Made by a program: the position numbers and the translations under genes
Assembly: GCF_026341775.1 (NCBI RefSeq)
Contig: NZ_JAPEOB010000002.1
Location: forward strand, 992,001 to 1,056,000
DNA from: Streptomyces sp. NBC_00654
GTDB taxonomy: Bacteria > Actinomycetota > Actinomycetes > Streptomycetales > Streptomycetaceae
Length of the DNA stretch: 64,000 nt
Reading direction: 5' to 3'
Shown: in pieces, positions 33,444 to 42,387 of the stretch
Layout of the letters: every line of letters begins with the position of its first letter
How positions within the stretch are numbered: the stretch's first letter is position 1
Notes under the pieces: generated by a model
What the model saw: the letters and a program-made list of their open reading frames with translations, nothing else
The model's database searches: none
What the model was told of the DNA's origin: nothing

Positions 33444-34877
33444 TCAGACGGCGGTGGCCGCGCGGGGCCTGGCCACGACCGGAGCGGCGACGGCGACCAG
33501 GACCGACACGCCGGCGCAGCACCACCAGACGGTGGTGTAGGCGTCGATGGTCGGGATCTCGGTGCCCTTGAAGGTGATCGCTGTGAGGACGGCGGCGAAG
33601 ACGGCGCCCGCGACGGAGCCGCCGAGGGTCTTCGCGGTGTTGTAGATGCCGGTGGCGACGGCCGTGCGCTCCGGGGGGCTGGCGTCGACGATCAGCACGG
33701 GCATCGCGCTGAGCGCGAGTCCGATCCCGAGTCCCACGACGCTGTTGACGACGACGAACTGCCAGGGCTCGTCATGGGCGGCGATCAGGAACAGGTAGCC
33801 GGCCGCCATCAGCACCCCGCTGAGCGCCAGCACACCGCGGCCGCCGACGCCCCGGAAGAGCCGGGACGCGAACAGTGAGGCCACGAAGGCCATCACGCCG
33901 GAGGGGAGCATCAGCCAGGCGATGCCGAGCGCGTCGTACCCGAAGCCGTAGCCCAGCTTCTCCGCGGGCGAGGAGACGAACAGCACCGCGGCGGTCTGGG
34001 CGCCGAAGAGCGCGGTGCCGAGCAGGAAGCTCGCCGCGTACACCGGGAGCAGGGTGCGCCGCACGGTGAGCCGGATGTCGACGATCGGCTCGGCGACCCG
34101 GAGTTCGACCAGGACCCAGCTCACCAGGGTGAGCACGGCGACCGCGAACAGGATCAGCGTCCACGCGTCGCTCCAGCCCCACTTGGGGCCCTGCGAGATG
34201 GCGAGGAGCAGGGTGGCGAGTCCGACGCTGAGGAGCCCCGCCCCGGCCCAGTCGACCCTGCCCCGGGCGCGGGTGGTGGATTCGGGGACGAGGAGGAAGA
34301 CCACCACGGCGCACAGGACGGTGGCGGCGGCGGGTATCCACAGCACTCCGTGCACGGAGGGGATGACCTCGCGCAGCAGTCCGGCGACGACCATGCCCGC
34401 GCTGGCTCCGAAGGTGAGCGATCCGACCAGCATGGCGATGGCGCTGCGGCCGCCGGCCGCGTCGAGGCGGTCCCGTACCAGGCCGATCTCCAGCGGGAGG
34501 AGGGCGGCGAGCGGGCCCTGGAGGACCCGGCCGACGAGGAGCACCTCGAAGGAGGGCGACCAGGCGACGAGGACGGAGCCCGCGGCGAGGCAGAGGACGG
34601 CGATACGGAGCAGCCGCCGGTGGCCGTACATGTCACCGAGGCGTCCGAAGACCGGTACGGAGACGGCCGCGGCGAGCAGTTGCGCGGCGTTGACCCAGTT
34701 GAGGTCACCCGCGCCGACGTTCAGGACGGCGCCGAGCTCCGGCAGGAGCGTCGGCATCATCCCCTGGATGATGCCGCTGGTCAGTTCGACGAAGACGAGG
34801 AATCCGACGACCGCGGCGACTCCGGGGCCGGCGAGGCCCGGCGCGCCGGTGCCCTTGACGGGCTGGATACGCGACAT
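33444..34877 (-). CDS. MFS transporter (DHA2-like, about 14 membrane helices)
   Basis: A 477-residue permease from the ATG at 34877, preceded by GGAG at 5-6 bases. The motif-A loop is VFGRLGDMYGHRR (about 76-88), and hydrophobic segments continue to the C-terminus. It resembles the drug:H+ antiporter-2 group. It stands between the amidohydrolase (49 bases downstream) and the amidase (94 bases upstream) on the same strand, so it may move their substrate or product; no regulator is adjacent other than the AsnC gene divergent from the amidase. Confidence 0.9.
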   Translation of the reverse strand: MSRIQPVKGTGAPGLAGPGVAAVVGFLVFVELTSGIIQGMMPTLLPELGAVLNVGAGDLNWVNAAQLLAAAVSVPVFGRLGDMYGHRRLLRIAVLCLAAGSVLVAWSPSFEVLLVGRVLQGPLAALLPLEIGLVRDRLDAAGGRSAIAMLVGSLTFGASAGMVVAGLLREVIPSVHGVLWIPAAATVLCAVVVFLLVPESTTRARGRVDWAGAGLLSVGLATLLLAISQGPKWGWSDAWTLILFAVAVLTLVSWVLVELRVAEPIVDIRLTVRRTLLPVYAASFLLGTALFGAQTAAVLFVSSPAEKLGYGFGYDALGIAWLMLPSGVMAFVASLFASRLFRGVGGRGVLALSGVLMAAGYLFLIAAHDEPWQFVVVNSVVGLGIGLALSAMPVLIVDASPPERTAVATGIYNTAKTLGGSVAGAVFAAVLTAITFKGTEIPTIDAYTTVWWCCAGVSVLVAVAAPVVARPRAATAV

Positions 34878-34971
34878 GGGTTCTCCACTGGGGCACGGCC
34901 GCATCGGGATGCGGCGGTTGAGGAAGACGGTGGGGCGGACGGGGTGGGGCGGGTACGGGGAGGCCGGGGTG

Positions 34972-36531
34972 TCAGCCCGCCGGACGTGTTCCGGCGTTCA
35001 GCAGTGCTCGGGCGACCGCCTGTACGACGGCCAGATCGGCCGGTCCCGGGGTGATGCCGACGGCGGCCAGCAGGGCCTCGATGCCGTCGGGGTCCGGGAC
35101 GGTGACGGGAGCGGACTCCGCGGGGGTCTTCGGAATCGCCCCGGTGGTGTCCGGGTCCCGGAGCGGGGCGGGCCGGTGCCGGGGGTCGGGCGCGGCCCGG
35201 CGCAGATGCCAGGTGGTGAGGGACTGGAAGGCCTCCCCTGCGGCGAGCAGGGTGTTCTCGGAGTGGGGGCGGCCGGCCAGTTGGAGGGAGAGCGGCAGTC
35301 CGGCCGGATCCGCGCCCATGGGGAGCGCGAGGGCCGGGAAGCCGGTGGGGTTCCAGATCGCGGTGAGGTTGAGCTCGTCGCCGGGTGCCGCTTCCTGTGC
35401 GTACGGGCGTGCGGGCGCGGGCCAGGTGGGAGTGGCGATCACATCGGCACCGCCGGGTGAGTCCAGGCGGGCGAGGAGGCCGGCGGTGAGCTGCCGGCCG
35501 GTCCGCCGGGCGCGGAGGTAGAGGTGCGCGGGGAGTACGGCCCCCGCGGCGGCCAGTCTGCGGAAGCCGCGCCCGTGTCCCTGCCAGTGGGCGGCGAGGC
35601 GTTCGCCGTGCTCGGCGAACGCCTCGGCGAGCATGGTCACGGCGTTCACGGCGAGCAGGGGGACGAATTCGGGGAGGTCGAACTCCCGTATCTCCGCACC
35701 GAGTTCCCGCAGTTCGCGCAGGGAGCGGTGGAAGGCGGTGCGGCACTCCCGGGTGACGCCCGGCCCCTCGACGAGGCCGTACGGGACACCGACGCGGAGG
35801 CCTCGTACCCCGGTGACCGGCGGCGCGGGCCGTGGCCGTCCGGTCAGCGCGTCGAGCAGCAGACCGCAGTCGCGGGCGCTGACGGCCATCGGGCCCAGCA
35901 CGTCCTGCGAGGGGCTGAGCGGCACACAGCCCTCGGTGGGCAGCAGGCCGTGGGTGGTCTTGAGGCCGGTGGTGCCGCACAGTGCGGCCGGCAGCCGGAC
36001 GCTGCCGGAGGTGTCGGTCCCCAGGGCGCCGAGGAAGAGTCCGGCGGCGATCCCCGCGCCGTTCCCGGTGCTCGATCCGCCGGTCCAGCGCTCGGGGTCC
36101 CAGGGGTTGCGGGGCACCGGGAAGGTGTGGGCGGGGTCGGGCCGGCCGATGGCGTACTCGGCCATGGTGGTCTTGCCGAGGACGACCGCCCCGGCGCTCC
36201 GGAGCCGGGCGACGGCGGGCGCGTCCTGTCCGCGCCACCAGCCGGGGTCGTGCACGGGACTCTGCGCGGTGGACGGGCCCTCGACGGTGGCGAGGTTGTC
36301 CTTGACCGCGAGCGGCAGTCCGTGCAGCGGGCCCCGGTCGCCGCTCGGCCGGGTATCGGCGGCGTCGGCCGCCGTGAGCGCCTGTTCCGGGAAGCGGGTC
36401 ACATACACACCGAGCAGGGGGTCGAGCCGGTCGGCGTCGCCCAGTGCCGCCTCGACCAGTTCCCGGCTGCCGACGGCGCCGGTGCGCAGGCCGTGGACCG
36501 CTTCGGCGAGAGTGGCGAAAGGCTGCTGCAC
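34972..36531 (-). CDS. Amidase (amidase-signature family)
   Basis: A 519-residue hydrolase with a GTG start 6 bases after GGAGG. The Ser-Ser-Lys triad is visible as AVKDN (Lys77), TGGSSTGNGAG (cis-Ser153) and GTDTSGSVRLPAA (nucleophile Ser177). Length fits AtzF/allophanate-hydrolase-like or general amidases. It is the first gene of a run with the MFS transporter and amidohydrolase and is divergent from an Lrp/AsnC regulator, which likely controls it. Substrate unknown. Confidence 0.92.
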   Translation of the reverse strand: MQQPFATLAEAVHGLRTGAVGSRELVEAALGDADRLDPLLGVYVTRFPEQALTAADAADTRPSGDRGPLHGLPLAVKDNLATVEGPSTAQSPVHDPGWWRGQDAPAVARLRSAGAVVLGKTTMAEYAIGRPDPAHTFPVPRNPWDPERWTGGSSTGNGAGIAAGLFLGALGTDTSGSVRLPAALCGTTGLKTTHGLLPTEGCVPLSPSQDVLGPMAVSARDCGLLLDALTGRPRPAPPVTGVRGLRVGVPYGLVEGPGVTRECRTAFHRSLRELRELGAEIREFDLPEFVPLLAVNAVTMLAEAFAEHGERLAAHWQGHGRGFRRLAAAGAVLPAHLYLRARRTGRQLTAGLLARLDSPGGADVIATPTWPAPARPYAQEAAPGDELNLTAIWNPTGFPALALPMGADPAGLPLSLQLAGRPHSENTLLAAGEAFQSLTTWHLRRAAPDPRHRPAPLRDPDTTGAIPKTPAESAPVTVPDPDGIEALLAAVGITPGPADLAVVQAVARALLNAGTRPAG

Positions 36532-36564
36532 GACGCACCTCCGGGCGGTGAAAGTGGCTGGATC

Positions 36565-36596
36565 TGATCGGGTACGGCGATGCTAGTCTCCGATCA
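36565..36596. promoter_or_regulatory. Inverted repeat in the amidase/AsnC promoter region
   Basis: TGATCGG (36565-36571) and CCGATCA (36590-36596) form a perfect 7-bp dyad with an 18-bp spacer, upstream of the amidase and on the far side of the divergent Lrp/AsnC gene. A candidate operator for that regulator. Confidence 0.5.
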
Positions 36597-36681
36597 ATGA
36601 GCCGCCAGGAATTGCTGTTTCCTGTCACTGTTCAACATCAAATGCAGCATCTCTCCATGAAGGCCGAGGACGCGGATCACG

Positions 36682-37692
36682 ATGACCGAAACCCTGCCCC
36701 CTCTCGGCGAGCTGGATCTGGCCCTCATCAACGCCCTCCAGATCAATCCGCGGGCACCGTGGACCGAACTGGCCAAGGCCCTGGACGTCGACGCGGCGAC
36801 GGTGGCGAGGCGCTGGGAACGGCTGCGGGCGGCCGGGCACGCCTGGGTGACGGCCTATCCGTACGGGGACGCGGGCGGCGGCGCGCTGATCGAGATCGAC
36901 TGCGCGCCGGGGCGGGCGGGGGCGGTGGCGGCGGTCCTGTCGGCGGATCCGCACGCGGTGACGGTGGAACACGCGGCGGGCGGCCGGGACTTGCTGATCA
37001 CCGCCATGGCCACGAGCTTCGGCGCGCTCTCGCGGTACATCGTGGACCGGCTCGGCACCATCCCCGGCATCATCGCGACCCGGGCGCATCTGGTCACCCG
37101 CAGCTACACGGAGGGCAGCGTCTGGCGGCTGACGAGCCTGAGCCGCTCGCAGCAGGAGGTGCTGGCCGCGTCCCGGCGGGCGGCGGCGGGGAGCGCGCCC
37201 CAGCCGCCCGCGTACGCCGAGCTGGTCACCGCGATCGGGGAGAACGGGCGCATCCCGCTGAGCGAGCTCGCCGATCAGCTGGGCGTCTCGGTGAACACCG
37301 CGAGCCGACGGCTCAACCGGCTCCTGGAGTCCGGGAAACTGGTGCTCCGCTGCGACCTGGCCCGTTCGCTGTCGGGCTCACCGGTCGCCGTGACGTTCTT
37401 CGGGACGGTGGCGGCCGAGCACCTCGACGCGACGGCCCGGGAGCTGGCGAAGCTCCCGGAGATCCGGCAGTGTCTGGGACTCGCGGGACCGCAGAATCTC
37501 ATCGCCACAGTCTGGGTATCGTCCCTCGTGGACGCCCAAGCCCTGGAGGTACGTCTGGCCGCCGCACTGCCCCATCTGCGCATCGCCGACAGGGCCGTCG
37601 CCCTGCGGGCGGTCAAGCTGATGGGCAGGCTGCTGGACCCGGAGGGGCGGGCCGTCGGCTTCGTTCCGATGAACCTCTGGGCGTCCGGATGA
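36682..37692 (+). CDS. Lrp/AsnC-family transcriptional regulator (two-repeat form)
   Basis: A 336-residue regulator, about twice the usual 150. Two AsnC helix-turn-helix units are visible: LALINALQINPRAPWTELAKALDVDAATVARRW (about 13-45) and AIGENGRIPLSELADQLGVSVNTASRRLNRL (about 181-211), each followed by a ligand-binding RAM-like region. Such tandem forms are common in Streptomyces. It is divergent from the amidase with a dyad between them, so it probably responds to an amino-acid-like metabolite and controls the amidase/MFS/amidohydrolase genes; inference. Confidence 0.9.
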   Translation: MTETLPPLGELDLALINALQINPRAPWTELAKALDVDAATVARRWERLRAAGHAWVTAYPYGDAGGGALIEIDCAPGRAGAVAAVLSADPHAVTVEHAAGGRDLLITAMATSFGALSRYIVDRLGTIPGIIATRAHLVTRSYTEGSVWRLTSLSRSQQEVLAASRRAAAGSAPQPPAYAELVTAIGENGRIPLSELADQLGVSVNTASRRLNRLLESGKLVLRCDLARSLSGSPVAVTFFGTVAAEHLDATARELAKLPEIRQCLGLAGPQNLIATVWVSSLVDAQALEVRLAAALPHLRIADRAVALRAVKLMGRLLDPEGRAVGFVPMNLWASG

Positions 37693-37724
37693 ACAACCGC
37701 GCATTGGAAACAAGGAGCGATCTC

Positions 37725-38213
37725 ATGACGCTGCACGACATCCCGCTGCACACCCTGACCGGCGAGCCGACCACACTGGGCGCCTTCGACGGCAAGGCCG
37801 TCCTGCTGGTGAACGTGGCCTCCAAATGCGGACTGACCCCGCAGTACGAAGGCCTGGAGCGGCTCCAGAACCAGTACGGGGAGCGTGGCTTCACCGTGGT
37901 CGGCGTGCCCTGCAACCAGTTCGCGGGCCAGGAGCCGGGCAGCGCGGAGGAGATCCGGACGTTCTGCTCGACGACGTACGGGGTCACCTTCCCGCTCCTG
38001 GAGAAGCTCGACGTCAACGGGGAGGGCCGGCACCCGCTGTACGCGGAACTCACGACGCTCGCGGACGCGGAGGGCGAGGCCGGTGATGTGCAGTGGAACT
38101 TCGAGAAGTTCCTGATCTCACCGGCCGGTGTGCCGGTGGCCCGGATCCGTCCCGGCACCGATCCGGAGGCCCCCGAGGTCGTCGCGGCCATCGAGGCCCA
38201 GCTCCCGGCCTGA
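37725..38213 (+). CDS. Glutathione peroxidase-family thiol peroxidase
   Basis: A 162-residue peroxidase from the ATG after AAGGAG. The catalytic residues are Cys35 (NVASKCGLTPQ, Cys in place of Sec), Gln69 (CNQFAGQEPG) and Trp124-Asn125 (WNFEKFL). Cys81 may be the resolving cysteine. In actinobacteria, which use mycothiol, these enzymes usually draw electrons from thioredoxin rather than glutathione. It lies 32 bases after the AsnC gene and could share its transcript. A long stem-loop follows at once. Confidence 0.92.
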   Translation: MTLHDIPLHTLTGEPTTLGAFDGKAVLLVNVASKCGLTPQYEGLERLQNQYGERGFTVVGVPCNQFAGQEPGSAEEIRTFCSTTYGVTFPLLEKLDVNGEGRHPLYAELTTLADAEGEAGDVQWNFEKFLISPAGVPVARIRPGTDPEAPEVVAAIEAQLPA

Positions 38214-38220
38214 CCCGACG

Positions 38221-38263
38221 CCGCGGGCCGCGCGGGGGCAGGTGCCCCCCGCGCGGTCCGCGG
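38221..38263. terminator. Long stem-loop between convergent genes
   Basis: CCGCGG-G-CCGCGCGGGGG (38221-38238) pairs with CCCCCGCGCGG-T-CCGCGG (38246-38263), with one G-U wobble. It serves the peroxidase gene and the acyl-CoA dehydrogenase gene from opposite sides. Confidence 0.8.
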
Positions 38264-38282
38264 CCCGGAAGCCCGGCCCGCT

Positions 38283-39512
38283 TCAGCGGATCGGCATGCC
38301 CGAGAGGGTCCGGGCGATCACCAGCCGCTGGATCTCGCTGGTGCCCTCGAAGATGGTGTAGATCGCCGCGTCCCGGTGCATCCGCTCCACCGGGTACTCC
38401 CGGGTGAAGCCGTTGCCGCCGAGGATCTGGATCGCCTGGGCGGTGACCTTCTTCGCGGTCTCGCTCGCGTAGAGCTTCGACATGGAGCCCTCCGCCGAGG
38501 TGAACGGCTTGTTGGCGGAGGCCATCCAGGAGGCGCGCCAGACCAGCAGCCGCGCCGCGTCGATCTGGGTGCGCATATCGGCGAGCTGGAAGGCGATGCC
38601 CTGGTTGTCGATGATCGGGCGGCCGAACTGGGTGCGCGTCTTCGCGTAGTCGAGGGCGACCTCGTACGCGGCACGGGCGGTGCCCACGGCCATGGCGCCG
38701 ACGGCCGGACGGGACGCCTCGAAGGTGGCCATGGCGGCGTTCTTGACCCGCTCGCCGCCACCCGCCCCGACCCGCTCACGGGCCCGCGCGAGACGCTCGT
38801 CGAGCTTCTCCTTGCCGCCGAGCAGACAGTGTCCGGGCACTCGCACGTCCTCCAGGACCACTTCGGCGGTGTGCGAGGCGCGGATGCCGTGCTTCTTGAA
38901 CTTCTGCCCCTGCGAGAGCCCTGGGGTACTCGGCGGCACGATGAACGACGCGTGCCCCCTGGATCCGAGCTCCGCGTCGACGACGGCCACGACGACATGG
39001 ACGTTGGCGATGCCGCCGTTGGTCGCCCAGGTCTTCGTACCGTTGAGGACCCACTCGTCCTTGGCCTCGTCGTAGACGGCGCGGGTGCGCATCGAGGCGA
39101 CGTCGGAGCCCGCGTCGGGCTCGGAGGAGCAGAAGGCGGCGACCTTCACATCGCCGGCGTCGCCGTACATCTGCGGGATCCAGGTGCCGATCTGCTCCTC
39201 GGTGCCATTGGCGAGGACGCCGACGGCCGCCAGGCCCGTACCGACGATCGACAGGGCTATGCCCGCGTCGCCCCAGAAGAGCTCCTCCATGGCCATGGGG
39301 ATACCCAGGCCCGTGGGGTCGAAGAACTGCTGCGCGTAGAAGTCGAGGGAGTAGATGCCGACCTTGGCCGCCTCCTGGATGACGGGCCAGGGCGTTTCCT
39401 CACGCTCGTCCCACTCCGAAGCGGCCGGACGGATCACATCCGCGGCGAAGCCGTGGAGCCAGTCGCGGACCTGCTTCTGGTCGTCGTTGAGCTCAAGCGT
39501 GAACTCGGCCAT
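38283..39512 (-). CDS. Acyl-CoA dehydrogenase
   Basis: A 409-residue flavoenzyme of fatty-acid or branched-chain acyl-CoA oxidation, started at the ATG 6 bases after GGAGG. Signatures seen are CSSEPDAGSDVASM, TKTWATNGG, the FAD-contacting RTQFGRP and QILGGNGFTREYPVER, and the catalytic-base region YTIFEGTSEIQRLVIAR. It is divergent from a TetR regulator, with a dyad array in its promoter. The TetR gene therefore likely represses it in the absence of an acyl-CoA ligand; the chain-length preference cannot be read from sequence. Confidence 0.94.
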   Translation of the reverse strand: MAEFTLELNDDQKQVRDWLHGFAADVIRPAASEWDEREETPWPVIQEAAKVGIYSLDFYAQQFFDPTGLGIPMAMEELFWGDAGIALSIVGTGLAAVGVLANGTEEQIGTWIPQMYGDAGDVKVAAFCSSEPDAGSDVASMRTRAVYDEAKDEWVLNGTKTWATNGGIANVHVVVAVVDAELGSRGHASFIVPPSTPGLSQGQKFKKHGIRASHTAEVVLEDVRVPGHCLLGGKEKLDERLARARERVGAGGGERVKNAAMATFEASRPAVGAMAVGTARAAYEVALDYAKTRTQFGRPIIDNQGIAFQLADMRTQIDAARLLVWRASWMASANKPFTSAEGSMSKLYASETAKKVTAQAIQILGGNGFTREYPVERMHRDAAIYTIFEGTSEIQRLVIARTLSGMPIR

Positions 39513-39541
39513 GTTCCCCTCCATGCGCTGCTGCGAAAACA

Positions 39542-39580
39542 TGCGTTACTTGCGGTAACGCAGTCTGTTACCGGCAAGTA
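39542..39580. promoter_or_regulatory. TetR operator array upstream of the acyl-CoA dehydrogenase
   Basis: TGCGTTAC-TTGCG-GTAACGCA (39542-39562) is a perfect 8-bp dyad. The overlapping TACTTGC-GGTAAC is repeated in inverted form as GTTACCGGCAAGTA at 39567-39580. The sites lie 30 bases upstream of the acyl-CoA dehydrogenase start and face the TetR gene. Confidence 0.75.
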
Positions 39581-39684
39581 GCCACTGTCAACCGCCCGGA
39601 AGCCGCCCGGCACGCCCGCTGGGCAGGGTGTTACGTTGCCCAGGCGTGAAGAAATGCAAGGCCAGGGGTGGGGAGAGACACGGC

Positions 39685-40335
39685 ATGGAGACCGCACGAC
39701 AGGCCGAGCGACAGCGGAGCGCGGCCGAACGCCGCCGCCGCGAGTTGCTGGAGGCCGCGGACCGAGTGGTGCTCAGGGACGGCCCCAAGGCATCGATGAA
39801 CGCGATCGCCGCCGAGGCCGGAATCACCAAGCCCATCCTCTACCGGCACTTCGGCGACAAGGGCGGGCTCTACCGCGCACTCGCCAAACGGCACACCGAC
39901 GCCCTGCTCAGCGCGCTGCGGGCGGCCCTCGACGCACCGGCCGAGCGCCGCGAACGGGTGGAGGCCACACTCGACACCTATCTCGCCGCGATCGAGGCCC
40001 GCCCGCAGGTCTACCGCTTCCTGATGCACCCGTCCGACGACGCCGCCCCCTCCCCCGAGCAGGGCTTCGACGTCGGCCGGCACTCCGCCCCGCTGCTGCG
40101 CCGCCTCGGCGAGGAACTCGGCAAGGTGATCGCCGAACGGGTGGACCTGGGTCCGGACAGCGAGCAGATGGCCCGCATCTGGGGCCACGGCATCGTCGGC
40201 ATGATGCACGCCGCGGGCGACTGGTGGCTGGGCGACCGGCCCTGCTCCCGCGCCCAGTTGGTGCGCAGCCTCGCCGATCTGCTGTGGGGCCGGCTGGCCG
40301 CGGCGGGCGACCGGCCCGGCGGACCGGGCTTCTGA
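39685..40335 (+). CDS. TetR-family transcriptional regulator
   Basis: A 216-residue repressor from the ATG at 39685, 10 bases after GGGGAG. The DNA-binding domain (about 17-63) shows RRRELLEAADRVVLRDGPKA and INAIAAEAGITKPILYRHFG-type helix-turn-helix residues (MNAIAAEAGITKPILYRHFG). The helical C-terminus binds the ligand. It is divergent from the acyl-CoA dehydrogenase and the dyads at 39542-39580 should be its operator; an acyl-CoA inducer is inferred. Confidence 0.92.
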   Translation: METARQAERQRSAAERRRRELLEAADRVVLRDGPKASMNAIAAEAGITKPILYRHFGDKGGLYRALAKRHTDALLSALRAALDAPAERRERVEATLDTYLAAIEARPQVYRFLMHPSDDAAPSPEQGFDVGRHSAPLLRRLGEELGKVIAERVDLGPDSEQMARIWGHGIVGMMHAAGDWWLGDRPCSRAQLVRSLADLLWGRLAAAGDRPGGPGF

Positions 40336-40454
40336 ACTCCAGCGCCACCGACGCCCGCCCGCGCGCCGGACACCGTCCGTGTGCCCGCCGCCCCCGCTCC
40401 CGCCCCTGCCTCCCGCCCCGAACGCGTTCCCTCCGTACGGCGCGCCGCCCCGGC

Positions 40455-41000
40455 TCAGGCGCCGCTCCCCCAGGGCGCCCGCCGGGCCGCCCGCAGCGCC
40501 CTGGCGCGGCGCAGGCCGGTCAGCCGGTCGGTGTAGACCATGCCTTCGAGGTGGTCGCACTCGTGCTGGAGGCAGCGGGCGAACCATCCCGTACCGGTGA
40601 TCCGCACCGGTTCGCCGGTCACGCCGACCCCTTCGACGACCGCGTGGTCGAAGCGCGGCGTGCCCGCCTCGATGCCCGGAAGTGAAAGACACCCTTCCGG
40701 TCCGCGTACGGTAATGCCGTCCGCCTCGACCAGTTCCGGATTGACGATGTGTCCCAGGTGCCGGACCTCGTCGTCGTCCGGGCAGTCGTAGACGAACACC
40801 TTGAGCGGGACGCCGATCTGATTGGCGGCGAGCCCGACACCCTGCGCCGCGTACATGGTGGCGAACATGTCCTCGACCAGCCCGGCGAGCGAGGGCCCGA
40901 AGTCCGTGACGTCCTCGCAGACACTGTGGAGGACCGGGTCGCCGAGCAGACTCATGGCACGGATGAGTCCGGAACTGCCGGGGATCGGGCGGTTTCGCAT
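40455..41000 (-). CDS. def: Peptide deformylase
   Basis: A 181-residue metalloenzyme that removes the formyl group from new proteins. All three motifs are intact: GVGLAANQIG (54-63), EGCLSLP with Cys104, and HECDH with His146, Glu147 and His150. The ATG at 41000 is chosen because sequence upstream belongs to the divergent promoter. Streptomycetes carry several deformylases. It is divergent from murT with 114 bases between the starts. Confidence 0.95.
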   Translation of the reverse strand: MRNRPIPGSSGLIRAMSLLGDPVLHSVCEDVTDFGPSLAGLVEDMFATMYAAQGVGLAANQIGVPLKVFVYDCPDDDEVRHLGHIVNPELVEADGITVRGPEGCLSLPGIEAGTPRFDHAVVEGVGVTGEPVRITGTGWFARCLQHECDHLEGMVYTDRLTGLRRARALRAARRAPWGSGA

Positions 41001-41114
41001 GGCCGCAAGCGTACGTTCCGCCGCGGCCACGGACTTCCCGTGGTGCCGCGGTGCGGTCGTCGCACCGGACATCGATAGGCTGGGCGTGCACCGATGCAAG
41101 GAGGATCTAGGACG

Positions 41115-42353
41115 ATGGCAGGCAACACGGAGCCGTTGTCGCCGCGGGCCAAGCTGGCCGTGACGGCGGGCAAGGCCGCGGCGGCGGTGTCGCGCGCCGC
41201 GGGGCGCGGCAGCGGATCGGTGATCGGCGGCCGGGTGGCGCTCAAGCTCGACCCCGACCTGCTGGGGCGGCTGGCGCAGCACCTGGACGTGATCCTCGTG
41301 TCGGCGACGAACGGCAAGACGACCACCACCCGGCTGATCGCCGAGGCACTGCGGGCCGCCGGGCCCGTCGTGTCGAACGCGCTGGGCGCGAACATGCCCG
41401 CGGGCATCACCTCGGCACTGGCCGGCGGCTCGGACGCGAAGTACGGCGTGATCGAGGTCGACGAGAAGTACCTCGCCGGTGTCGCGCGCGACACGACGCC
41501 CAAGGCGATCGCGCTGCTCAATCTCTCCCGCGACCAGCTGGACCGCGCGGCGGAGACCCGGATGCTCGCGGAGCACTGGCGCGAGGGGCTGTCCGGCTCG
41601 AAGGCCGTGATCATCGCCAACGCCGACGACCCGCTGATCGTGTGGGCGGCGTCCTCCTCCCCCAATGTGGTGTGGGTGGCGGCGGGCCAGGCGTGGAAGG
41701 ACGACGCGTGGTCCTGCCCGTCCTGCGGCGGTGTGATGCAGCGCCCGGGGGACGACTGGTTCTGCGGGCAGTGCGGCTTCCGCCGCCCCGCCCCGAGCTG
41801 GGCGCTGAACGGCGACTACGTACTGGACCCGCACGGTTCGGCGTGGCCGATCCACCTCCAGCTGCCCGGCCGGGCGAACAAGGCGAACGCCACGAGCTCG
41901 GCCGCCGTCGCGGCCGTCTTCGGGGTGCCGCCGCAGGTCGCCCTGGAGCGCATGTACCAGGTGCAGGCCGTCGCGGGCCGCTACGACGTGGTCTCCTTCC
42001 AGGGCCGTGAGCTGCGGCTCCTGCTGGCGAAGAACCCGGCGGGCTGGCTGGAAACGTTCTCCCTGATCGATCCGCCGCCGACCCCGGTGATCCTCTCCGT
42101 CAATGCCCGGGGCGCGGACGGCACGGACACCTCATGGCTGTGGGACGTCGACTACACGCAGCTCGCCGGCCACCCGATCTTCGTGCTCGGCGACCGCAAG
42201 CTGGACCTCGCGGTCCGGCTCGAGGTCGCCGGTCTCGACTTCCGTGTCTGCGAGACCCTGGACGAGGCCGTCCAGCTGTCTCCGCCCGGCCGTATCGAGG
42301 TCATCGCCAACTACACCGCCTTCCAGGATCTGCGCCGTCGTGTCGGCAACTGA
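41115..42353 (+). CDS. murT: MurT, lipid II isoglutaminyl synthase subunit (Mur ligase family)
   Basis: A 412-residue Mur-ligase-like protein with the ATP loop SATNGKTTTT (about 58-67) and the MurT-specific zinc ribbon CPSCGG...CGQCGF (about 203-223). The C-terminal DUF1727 region is present. With GatD it amidates the D-Glu of lipid II, needed for peptidoglycan crosslinking. The ATG at 41115 follows an AAGGAGGATC site by 7-9 bases. The gatD gene starts 34 bases downstream, giving the standard murT-gatD pair. Confidence 0.95.
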   Translation: MAGNTEPLSPRAKLAVTAGKAAAAVSRAAGRGSGSVIGGRVALKLDPDLLGRLAQHLDVILVSATNGKTTTTRLIAEALRAAGPVVSNALGANMPAGITSALAGGSDAKYGVIEVDEKYLAGVARDTTPKAIALLNLSRDQLDRAAETRMLAEHWREGLSGSKAVIIANADDPLIVWAASSSPNVVWVAAGQAWKDDAWSCPSCGGVMQRPGDDWFCGQCGFRRPAPSWALNGDYVLDPHGSAWPIHLQLPGRANKANATSSAAVAAVFGVPPQVALERMYQVQAVAGRYDVVSFQGRELRLLLAKNPAGWLETFSLIDPPPTPVILSVNARGADGTDTSWLWDVDYTQLAGHPIFVLGDRKLDLAVRLEVAGLDFRVCETLDEAVQLSPPGRIEVIANYTAFQDLRRRVGN

Positions 42354-42387
42354 CCCCGGCCCCGGCCACCTCCGGAGAGGACGAAGC

